Shown: one piece after another, positions 24,918 to 31,566 of the stretch
Layout of the letters: each line of letters begins with the position of its first letter
Position numbering within the stretch: the first letter of the stretch is position 1
NCBI GenBank assembly: GCA_017649485.1
Contig: JAGCGS010000009.1
Location: forward strand, 1 to 43,243
Reading direction: 5' to 3'
Length of the DNA stretch: 43,243 nucleotides
From: Bacteroidaceae bacterium
GTDB taxonomy: Bacteria; Bacteroidota; Bacteroidia; Bacteroidales; Bacteroidaceae
Translations under genes and position numbers: made by a program
The notes under the pieces: generated by a model
The model's input: the letters and a program-made list of their open reading frames with translations, nothing else
What the model was told of the DNA's origin: nothing
Database searches by the model: none

Positions 24918-24956
24918 CAAAGATAATGAAAAAACCAAATAAATGCCTTATCTTTG
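24918..24956. promoter_or_regulatory. Divergent -7 boxes forming an inverted repeat
   Basis: TATCTTTG occurs on minus (complement of 24918-24925, reading toward mscS) and on plus (24949-24956, reading toward the riboswitch). The two boxes extend to an inverted repeat CAAAGATAA/TTATCTTTG separated by 21 bp. Neither has a clear TTTG -33 element. The plus box lies about 15 bp before the riboswitch, a reasonable place for its transcription start. Confidence 0.55.
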
Positions 24957-24970
24957 CCGACGATTTCGTA

Positions 24971-25043
24971 TAGGGGTGCCTTAATATGACGGGCTGAGAT
25001 CATACCCATTGACCTGATGCGGGTAATGCCGACGTAGGGAAAC
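24971..25043 (+). promoter_or_regulatory. TPP (THI-element) riboswitch
   Basis: A classic THI-box is readable: GGGGTGCC at 24973-24980, GGCTGAGAT at 24992-25000, ATACCC, GACCTGATGCGGGTAATGCC at 25011-25030, and GACGTAGGGAAAC at 25031-25043. It binds thiamin pyrophosphate and should reduce expression of the following TonB-receptor/pnuT/thiN genes when TPP is plentiful. Downstream, CCGCTGTGGCGG (25050-25061) can form a hairpin, and GGATCATCCCCTTTTT (about 25071-25086) is a weak terminator-like sequence. Whether control is by termination or initiation is not clear from sequence. Confidence 0.95.
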
Positions 25044-25111
25044 AAACGACCGCTGTGGCGGATTATACAATGGATCATCCCCTTTTTATGTTTAACTTAA
25101 AAAGGATTACA

Positions 25112-27331
25112 ATGAGAAAGAAATTGTTTTTCACCATCTGTCTTTTGAGTGGCATCATGGCTGTGCAGGCACAGACAGAGCCGCAAGACACGTTGCGTGA
25201 AGTGAGCTTGGAGGGTGTGGAGGTTATGGCGACCAGAGCCAACAAATCCACGCCGGTGGCATTTACCAACATCACGCGCGAAGAGCTCAAGCAAAGGAAC
25301 TTAGGACAAGACCTGCCTTACCTGATTTCTATGACACCGGGTGCCATCACCACCAGCGATGCGGGAGCAGGCATTGGCTATACCACCATCCGTGTGCGAG
25401 GCACGGATGCCACTCGCATCAATGTCACCGCCAACGGAATCCCTATCAACGATGCCGAAAGCCATGCGGTATTTTGGGTGAATATGCCCGACTTGGCATC
25501 GAGTGTGAAGGACATACAGGTGCAACGTGGTGTGGGTACAAGTACCAATGGCGCAGGCGCTTTTGGTGCCAGCATCAACATGCAGACAGGAGGACTGAGT
25601 ACTTTGTCATACGCTGAGGTGAACGCCTCTGCCGGTTCTTTCGGCACGCATAAGGAAACATTGAACATTGGCACAGGCTTGCTGGGTGGGCACTGGGCTT
25701 TCGATGCCCGACTGAGTAACATTGCCACCGATGGTTATATCGACCGTGCCAGTGTGTCGCTCAACTCTTATTACCTGCAAGGGGCATGGTATGGGGATAA
25801 CACCAACATCAAGCTGATTACATTCGCCGGCAAGGAACGTACTTATCACGCTTGGAACTATGCCTCGAAGGAGGAGATGGCGCTGTATGGACGCACCTAT
25901 AACTCTTGCGGTGAGTATTACGACGAACAGGGCAACAGGAAGTACTACAAAGACCAGACAGACAACTATGTGCAGAAAAACTGGCAACTGCTGCTCAACC
26001 ATAGCTTCAGCGATGCCTTGAAGCTCAACGTGGGCTTGCACTATACCAAAGGCGATGGCTACTACCAGGAATACAAGACTGGTCGCAAGCTTGTTGAATA
26101 TGGCATGCAGCCGTTCGAGAAAGATGGTGAGACGGTGAAGAAGAGCGACCTGGTGCGCAAGAAGGAGATGGACAACTGGTTCCTGGGTGGTGTATTCTCG
26201 CTCAACTATCAGCAAGGTGGTTGGAATGCCGCCTTGGGTGGTGGCTTCAACCGTTATGACGGTGACCACTACGGACGCGTGCTGTGGGTGAAGCAGAGTG
26301 GGGGAGATGCCAATCCTGACCGTGACTATTACTTCAACAATGCGACCAAGAACGATGGCAACATCTATGGCAAAGCCAGCTATACCTTCCTCAACGGATT
26401 GACTGCATACGCCGACCTGCAATACCGTCATATCGACTATAAGATCTTGGGCGAGAATGACAAGATGGATGGTGATGTCCACCAGCATTTTGACGTGAAG
26501 GAGCATTTCGATTTCCTCAACCCTAAGGCAGGTCTTTCTTGGGAGTTCAACCGCAATCATCGCGTCTATGGCTCTGTGGCTATGGCGCAGAAAGAGCCTA
26601 CCCGCAACAACTATACCGATGGCAACAGCTATGACCTGCCCACTTCTGAGCGACTGATTGACTATGAGTTGGGCTATCAATACACAGGGTCTTGGTTCTC
26701 TGGTGGCGTGAACCTCTACTACATGGATTACAAAGACCAGTTGGTGCTCACAGGCGAGCTGAACGAAATTGGCGAGCCAATGGCTGTTAATATGCCTAAC
26801 AGCTATCGCATGGGCGTTGAGCTCATGGCAGGCATCAAGTTGCCAATGGGTTTCTCATGGGAGGCAAATGCGACCCTCAGTCGCAACCGCATCCAGGACT
26901 TTGTGGAAACCCTTTACGACGATGACACTTACGAGGCTTGGCAAATCGAGCATGGCGATACACACATCTCATACTCGCCCAGCGTGATTCTTAACAATCG
27001 CTTGGCATACAACTATAAAGGCTTTAGCGCAGCCTTGCAGACACAGTATGTCAGTCGCCAGTTCATGAGCAATGCCGATGTCACCGAAACGCTGCTTGAT
27101 GCTTATTGTGTGAGCAACCTCACCTTAGATTATACCTTCAAGATGCGTGCCGTGAAGAGCATCACCATCGGTTGCACCATTTATAATATCTTCAACGAAG
27201 AATATGAGAACAATGGCTATGCCGGTAGTGGGTACTATACCGACAATGGCAAGAAGATAAGGTATAACTATGCTGGTTATGCGGCACAGGCAGGCATCAA
27301 TGCCCTGGCGCATGTCACCCTAAGATTCTAA
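25112..27331 (+). CDS. TonB-dependent receptor for thiamin (riboswitch-controlled)
   Basis: A 739-residue outer-membrane beta-barrel receptor. The start ATG at 25112 gives the signal peptide MRKKLFFTICLLSGIMAVQA, then a TonB-box region, a plug (VMATRANKSTPVAFTNITREE ... IRVRGTDATRINVTANGIPI ... VQRGVGTSTNGAGAFGASINM) and a barrel ending ALAHVTLRF with the terminal aromatic. A GTG at 25055 is less likely. Bacteroidota carry a thiamin-regulated receptor of this kind before pnuT and a thiamine pyrophosphokinase gene. Substrate is thiamin or a phosphate ester or precursor, inferred from the riboswitch and neighbours. It powers uptake across the outer membrane through TonB-ExbBD, encoded elsewhere. 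Confidence 0.92.
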   Translation: MRKKLFFTICLLSGIMAVQAQTEPQDTLREVSLEGVEVMATRANKSTPVAFTNITREELKQRNLGQDLPYLISMTPGAITTSDAGAGIGYTTIRVRGTDATRINVTANGIPINDAESHAVFWVNMPDLASSVKDIQVQRGVGTSTNGAGAFGASINMQTGGLSTLSYAEVNASAGSFGTHKETLNIGTGLLGGHWAFDARLSNIATDGYIDRASVSLNSYYLQGAWYGDNTNIKLITFAGKERTYHAWNYASKEEMALYGRTYNSCGEYYDEQGNRKYYKDQTDNYVQKNWQLLLNHSFSDALKLNVGLHYTKGDGYYQEYKTGRKLVEYGMQPFEKDGETVKKSDLVRKKEMDNWFLGGVFSLNYQQGGWNAALGGGFNRYDGDHYGRVLWVKQSGGDANPDRDYYFNNATKNDGNIYGKASYTFLNGLTAYADLQYRHIDYKILGENDKMDGDVHQHFDVKEHFDFLNPKAGLSWEFNRNHRVYGSVAMAQKEPTRNNYTDGNSYDLPTSERLIDYELGYQYTGSWFSGGVNLYYMDYKDQLVLTGELNEIGEPMAVNMPNSYRMGVELMAGIKLPMGFSWEANATLSRNRIQDFVETLYDDDTYEAWQIEHGDTHISYSPSVILNNRLAYNYKGFSAALQTQYVSRQFMSNADVTETLLDAYCVSNLTLDYTFKMRAVKSITIGCTIYNIFNEEYENNGYAGSGYYTDNGKKIRYNYAGYAAQAGINALAHVTLRF

Positions 27332-27348
27332 TTCTTTCATTATTCATT

Positions 27349-27921
27349 ATGATTTTTGATTGGCTCGACATACTCACCTCTATCCTTGGCCTGGTGTACA
27401 TCTGGTTGGAGTACAAGGCGCACATCGGTTTGTGGATTATAGGCATCATCATGCCTGCCCTCGATGTATATCTTTTTTACAATCATGGTCTCTACGGCGA
27501 TGCCGGTATGGCTGTCTATTACGCCTTGGCTGCTGTCTATGGCTATGTGGTTTGGAAATTGGGTAACCGGAATGTTGAGGCTCCCTTGCGAATCAGTCAC
27601 ACCCCCATGCGGTTGTATCTTCCCATCGTGGTTTTCTTCTTCCTGGCTTGGGGACTCACCTACTATGTGCTCATCACCTGGACAAACTCCACTGTGCCCG
27701 TGCTTGATGCCTTCACCAATGCCCTCTCATTCATAGGTCTTTGGGCATTGTCAAGAAAATACATCGAGCAGTGGTTCTTCTGGATTGTGGTCGATGTGGT
27801 TTGCACCATCCTCTACGTTCAGAAGGGCATCCCCTTCAAGGCAGGCCTCTATGGTCTCTATGTCGTCATTGCCGTCTTCGGCTACTTCAAATGGCTTAAA
27901 CTGATGAAAGATGAAAAATAA
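27349..27921 (+). CDS. pnuT: PnuC-family thiamin transporter (PnuT)
   Basis: A 190-residue inner-membrane protein with about seven membrane segments and the PnuC signature around WLEYKAHIGLWIIGIIMPALDVYLFY and the late WFFWIVVDVVCTILYVQKG. PnuC proteins facilitate uptake of a vitamin that is trapped by phosphorylation inside; the nearby pyrophosphokinase provides such trapping for thiamin, so PnuT rather than a nicotinamide riboside carrier is the call. It starts 17 bp after the receptor gene, with two TCATTAT 7-bp units in the gap (27336-27349), and overlaps the next gene by 11 bases. Confidence 0.92.
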   Translation: MIFDWLDILTSILGLVYIWLEYKAHIGLWIIGIIMPALDVYLFYNHGLYGDAGMAVYYALAAVYGYVVWKLGNRNVEAPLRISHTPMRLYLPIVVFFFLAWGLTYYVLITWTNSTVPVLDAFTNALSFIGLWALSRKYIEQWFFWIVVDVVCTILYVQKGIPFKAGLYGLYVVIAVFGYFKWLKLMKDEK

Positions 27922-28531
27922 CAGTCAATGTTCTGCCGTCATTTTAGCAGCAGGTTCCTATCCTGTTCACTGCATTCCATTGCAGATATTGCGCAATGCT
28001 GAAACCGTAGTATGTTGCGACAGCGCTGCCCAGCGATACTTGGCTGATGGTGGCACCCCCAGTGCCATTGTGGGCGATGGCGACTCGTTGCCGCAAGAAC
28101 TGAAAGAACGCTATGCCGCCATCTGGCATCAGGAGGCAGAGCAGGAGACCAACGATCTGAGCAAGGCTGTGCGTTACCTGATGCAGCAAGGCAAGCGTCA
28201 GATTGCCATTGTGGGAGCCACTGGCAAGCGTGAGGATCATACCTTGGGCAACATCTCCCTGCTCATAGAGTATATGCGTCAAGGTGCAGATGTTCGTATG
28301 TTCACTGACAATGGCGTGTTCATCCCCTGTCGTGGTACTTCTACCTTCAATGTATTCATAGGTCAGCAAATCTCCATCTTCAACTTCGGTGCCACAGACT
28401 TTAAGAGCGAGGGCTTAAAATATCCTCTTTACGATTTCACCAACTGGTGGCAAGGTACCCTGAATGAAGCCATTAGCAGTCAAATAACCATCCAAGCCGT
28501 TGGTGACTGGCTTATATATTTCCCCTATTAA
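27911..28531 (+). CDS. Thiamine pyrophosphokinase
   Basis: A 206-residue enzyme converting thiamin plus ATP to TPP and AMP. Motifs: VVCCDSAAQRYL, the catalytic IVGDGDSLP, QETNDLSKAVRYL and VGATGKREDHTLGNISLL, all in the order of the TPK catalytic domain; a beta-rich C-terminal thiamin-binding part follows. It is the last gene of the riboswitch operon and provides the metabolic trap for imported thiamin. Its start overlaps pnuT by 11 bases, supporting coupled translation. No ThiE/C/G biosynthetic genes are in the window. Confidence 0.94.
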   Translation: MKNNSQCSAVILAAGSYPVHCIPLQILRNAETVVCCDSAAQRYLADGGTPSAIVGDGDSLPQELKERYAAIWHQEAEQETNDLSKAVRYLMQQGKRQIAIVGATGKREDHTLGNISLLIEYMRQGADVRMFTDNGVFIPCRGTSTFNVFIGQQISIFNFGATDFKSEGLKYPLYDFTNWWQGTLNEAISSQITIQAVGDWLIYFPY

Positions 28532-28567
28532 TTGATGCATTATCCCCCATTACTTGACGTGATATCC

Positions 28568-28834
28568 TTAGCAAGGCGTTTGCATTGCGCTCTTATTCTC
28601 TGTTAATACCATGTTGAAACCGCCAGATGTACGGAAACGAGATGAACTCATGGGTGTGTCACTCAGTGTGTTATAGTTATCCTTGATGATGATGTCAGAA
28701 GCCCATCCTTCAGGGTTGGTGTTGCTCTTCAACTGCCAAAAAAAGATTGGGCGATTTTCGAAACGCAATGCCAAGAGGGCTTGGAAGAGTGTCTGGAGAG
28801 GTGCACAGCCGTTCTTATCGTAAAGTGGGAGCAA
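28568..28834 (-). other. Unrecognised short ORF or remnant between thiN and thrC
   Basis: Bases 28532-28872 hold no recognised gene. On minus, an 88-codon open frame ends in TAA at 28568. Its codon choice looks genuine (FENRPIFFWQLKSNTNPEGW, later SSRFRTSGGFNMVLTENKSA), but no family is recognised and its only upstream start is a TTG that overlaps a TACCTTTG box (complement of 28832-28839). If that box is a promoter, the transcript would begin inside the frame, and the first ATG would give only 25 residues. It may be a 5'-truncated gene remnant, a small protein or an untranslated RNA. Confidence 0.3.
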
Positions 28835-28872
28835 AGGTAGGGTTTATTTTTTCTATGGTTAAAATGATAATA

Positions 28873-30213
28873 TTACTGTGTCAGCAGGTATGCCTTGAAG
28901 TCCTCGAAACGACTGGTCATATCAATGCTCTGCTTGGTGCCTTTCATGAACTCCTGCAGACGCTGGGGGATGGCAACGGGCTGACCGATGATGCCCTCAA
29001 CGGTGTCTTTGAACTTGGCAGGGTGGGCAGTCTCAATAAAGAAGCCTGTCTCACCTGGCTGCAAGCCTTCACGCAGGGCACGGTATCCGCAAGCACCGTG
29101 AGGATCGAGCAGATAGCCTGTGGTCTCATAAACACGGCGAATCTCATCGGCAATCTCATCGTTAGTGTAGGTGGCTCCGCTGATGTCCTGACAGATGGCT
29201 GAATGACTGCCATCGTAGAGCGCTAACACACGGGCAAAGTTGCTGGGGTCGCCCACATCCATGGCATTGGCGATGGTGGTGATGCTGGGGCGTGGGTTGT
29301 ATTGACCAGTCTGCAGGTAGTTGTAGAAGATGTCGTTGCGATTGTTAGCGGCTATGAAACGCTTGATGGGCAGTCCCATGCGCTTGCCGAACAAACCTGC
29401 GGTGATGTTGCCGAAGTTGCCAGACGGCACACAGCAAACGATTGAAGATGGAAGATTGAAGATGGAAGATTGTAAACTATTCCCTGCGGTTTCCTTTACA
29501 ATATTATAAAGTTGCGCTACTGCCCAGAAGTAGTAGAAGGCTTGGGGCAGGAAGCGTGCCACGTTGATGGAGTTGGCACTGGTGAGCTGCATGTGGGCAT
29601 TGAGCTCGGCATCCATGAAGGCTGTCTTTACCAGACGTTGGCAATCATCGAAGGTGCCATCCACCTCCAAGGCTGTGATGTTCTTGCCCAAGGTGGTGAA
29701 CTGCTTCTCTTGGATGAGGCTCACCTTGCCTTTGGGATAGAGCACATAGACATGGATGCCCTCTACGCCTAAGAAACCATTGGCTACTGCGCTGCCTGTG
29801 TCGCCTGAAGTGGCAACTAATACGTTGACCGTCGAACGTTGACCAGTAACAAAGTGGCCAAGCATACGTGCCATAAAGCGGGCACCAACGTCTTTGAAGG
29901 CGAGGGTGGGGCCATGGAACAGTTCGAGGGAATAGATATTGTCGGATACCTTCACCAAAGGGATGTCGAAGTTCATGGTGTCATAAACGATCTGCTTCAA
30001 CTTGTCGGCAGGTATGTCTTCGCCAAAGAAGGCTTGGGCTACTGCATAAGCCACTTCTTGCAGGCTCATGGTTGACATATTATCAAAGAAGGATGCTGGC
30101 AAGGCGTTGATGCGCTCGGGCATAAACAAACCCTTGTCGGCAGCAAGTCCTTTTACCACTGCATCCTGCAGGGTAACATCGGGGGTTTGGTGATTGGTAC
30201 TATAGTATTTCAT
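28873..30213 (-). CDS. thrC: Threonine synthase
   Basis: A 446-residue PLP enzyme making threonine from O-phosphohomoserine. PLP lysine is K107 in GPTLAFKDVGARF, with ATSGDTGSAVANGF and CVPSGNFGNITAG as phosphate- and cofactor-binding loops. A 12-residue insertion, LQSSIFNLPSSI (about 247-258), lies just before the VCCVPSGNFGN strand and is encoded by a five-unit heptamer array; the frame stays open and motifs on both sides are intact. It is the last gene of the thrA/apgM-type/thrC set; about 30 bp separates it from the preceding gene. Confidence 0.96.
   Translation of the reverse strand: MKYYSTNHQTPDVTLQDAVVKGLAADKGLFMPERINALPASFFDNMSTMSLQEVAYAVAQAFFGEDIPADKLKQIVYDTMNFDIPLVKVSDNIYSLELFHGPTLAFKDVGARFMARMLGHFVTGQRSTVNVLVATSGDTGSAVANGFLGVEGIHVYVLYPKGKVSLIQEKQFTTLGKNITALEVDGTFDDCQRLVKTAFMDAELNAHMQLTSANSINVARFLPQAFYYFWAVAQLYNIVKETAGNSLQSSIFNLPSSIVCCVPSGNFGNITAGLFGKRMGLPIKRFIAANNRNDIFYNYLQTGQYNPRPSITTIANAMDVGDPSNFARVLALYDGSHSAICQDISGATYTNDEIADEIRRVYETTGYLLDPHGACGYRALREGLQPGETGFFIETAHPAKFKDTVEGIIGQPVAIPQRLQEFMKGTKQSIDMTSRFEDFKAYLLTQ
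29439..29473. repeat. Heptamer array inside thrC, 5 units
   Basis: Five 7-bp units read on the coding (minus) strand as ACAATCT, TCCATCT, TCAATCT, TCCATCT, TCAATCG. The coding strand here carries the TCAATCT sense, which has no stop codon in any frame, opposite to the intergenic arrays near other minus-strand genes. It encodes residues 247-258 of threonine synthase. Confidence 0.85.
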
Positions 30214-30244
30214 AAGATTTGAGTTTCAAGTTCCAAGTTTCAAG

Positions 30245-31507
30245 TTATTCGTTGATGGCCATCAGTTCGTTCATAAACTCCTGGTATTTCAACAGGCCGT
30301 AGCTGCCATTAACGCAACTCACCTCGTCGAACGCTTGCACCTGGTCTGGCTCGATGCCTGGGTGCCAGAAGAGGAAAGGTACGGGCTCTGCCACGTGGAT
30401 GCGCAACTCAACTGGCGTGGGGTGATCGGGTAAGACGGCTATGCACACAGGTTCGTCTATGTGCTGAACAGCCTCGTAGATGGGCGCCACAATGCGACGG
30501 TCGAAATCTTCGATGGTTCGGATTTTCAAGTCCAGGTCGCCATCATGACCTGCTTCGTCGCTTGCCTCTACATGCACGAACACGAAGTCGTCGCGTCGCA
30601 AAGCCTCGATGGCTGCTTGTGCCTTGCCTTCGTAGTTAGTGTTAGCCAAGCCAGTTGCTCCTTCTACGGGGATGCTCTGCAGACCTGCATATCGTCCAAT
30701 GCCCTTGATGAGATCAACAGCAGATATGACATCGCCTCGCTTGATTTGCGGATACATCTCCATAAGGGTTTGCATCTGAGGGCGGTAGCCTCCGCTCCAA
30801 GGCCAGATGGAGTTAGCAGGGTCTTTGCCTTGCTTTACTCGCTCAATGTTGAAGGGGTGTTGGGCAAGAAGTTCTTGGGATTTCAGAATCAGCTCGATAA
30901 GTAAGCTTGCCGTCTGTTCCGCACTATAATGATCAATGGTCAATGGTAAATCGTCAATGGTCAATGGTGAATCGTCAATCGCTTTTGGCAATAAGGATCG
31001 CCAATCTTCGCCTGGATGGTCATGGGGTGGGGCGCAGTCAACATACTTATTGCCGCCCTTGATGACCAGCAGGTGGCGGTATTGGATGCCAGTGATAAAC
31101 TGGATATGGTCATTGCCCAAGTGCTGGTTGAGGTACTTGATAAGCACATCGCCCTGCTCGGTGGTGAGGTGACCGCCATGATGGTTCTTAATCTTGCCAT
31201 CAGCCAAAGTGATGATGTTGCAGCGTATGGCCAGGTCGCCAGGTTGCATCTCGTAGCCGATGGAGGCAGCCTCCAACGGTCCGCGTCCCTCAAACACCTT
31301 GTTCATGTCATAGCCGAGGATGGTGGTATTCGCCACTTCAGAGCCAGGACTAAAGCCTTCGGGCACGGTGAGCAACCTGCCACAACGCCCTGCTTTGGCA
31401 AGTTGATCCATAACAGGGGTGTTAGCATATTGCAACAAGGTCTTACCACCCAGTCGCTCTACTGAATGGTCAGCCATGCCATCACCTAATAATATAATAT
31501 GTTTCAT
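30245..31507 (-). CDS. ApgM-type phosphoglycerate mutase homologue, proposed homoserine kinase
   Basis: A 420-residue alkaline-phosphatase-superfamily protein of the archaeal-type cofactor-independent phosphoglycerate mutase family. It starts MKHIILLGDGMAD with metal-binding D9, then PGSEVANTTILGYD (nucleophile serine S56), FEGRGPLEAASIG, HVEASDEAGHDGD and AVLPDHPTP. Its place between thrA and thrC, with no thrB, fits the TIGRFAM 'proposed homoserine kinase' group, so it probably phosphorylates homoserine. The ATG at 31507 is chosen; upstream codons are heptamer sequence. A loop insert AIDDSPLTIDDLPLTID (about 176-192) is encoded by a heptamer array. Confidence 0.88.
   Translation of the reverse strand: MKHIILLGDGMADHSVERLGGKTLLQYANTPVMDQLAKAGRCGRLLTVPEGFSPGSEVANTTILGYDMNKVFEGRGPLEAASIGYEMQPGDLAIRCNIITLADGKIKNHHGGHLTTEQGDVLIKYLNQHLGNDHIQFITGIQYRHLLVIKGGNKYVDCAPPHDHPGEDWRSLLPKAIDDSPLTIDDLPLTIDHYSAEQTASLLIELILKSQELLAQHPFNIERVKQGKDPANSIWPWSGGYRPQMQTLMEMYPQIKRGDVISAVDLIKGIGRYAGLQSIPVEGATGLANTNYEGKAQAAIEALRRDDFVFVHVEASDEAGHDGDLDLKIRTIEDFDRRIVAPIYEAVQHIDEPVCIAVLPDHPTPVELRIHVAEPVPFLFWHPGIEPDQVQAFDEVSCVNGSYGLLKYQEFMNELMAINE
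30933..30981. repeat. Heptamer array inside the apgM-type gene, 7 units
   Basis: Plus-strand units are TCAATGG, TCAATGG, TAAATCG, TCAATGG, TCAATGG, TGAATCG, TCAATCG. The gene reads the opposite strand, where a consensus unit ends in TGA. In this frame only the third and sixth units would give an in-frame TGA, and only those two deviate, giving TTA (Leu187) and TCA (Ser180) instead. Confidence 0.92.
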
Positions 31508-31517
31508 AAATTGCAGC

Positions 31518-31566
31518 TCAATGGTCAACAGTCAATGGTCAATGGTCAATGGTCAATAGTCAACCG
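31518..31566. repeat. Heptamer array between thrA and the apgM-type gene, 7 units
   Basis: Units TCAATGG, TCAACAG, TCAATGG (three times), TCAATAG, TCAACCG run without gaps. The next position in phase, 31567-31569, is TCA, the complement of the thrA TGA stop. The array thus fills the gap exactly from the thrA stop to just before the following ATG at 31507. Confidence 0.9.

Noticed and set aside
24893-25078. N-terminal extension of the mscS frame
   Set aside because: It runs antisense through the TPP riboswitch and promoter region; the normal MscS start is at 24892.
25607-26680. Minus-strand frame of 357 codons within the TonB receptor gene
   Set aside because: Antisense to an unmistakable TonB-dependent receptor; no recognisable motifs.
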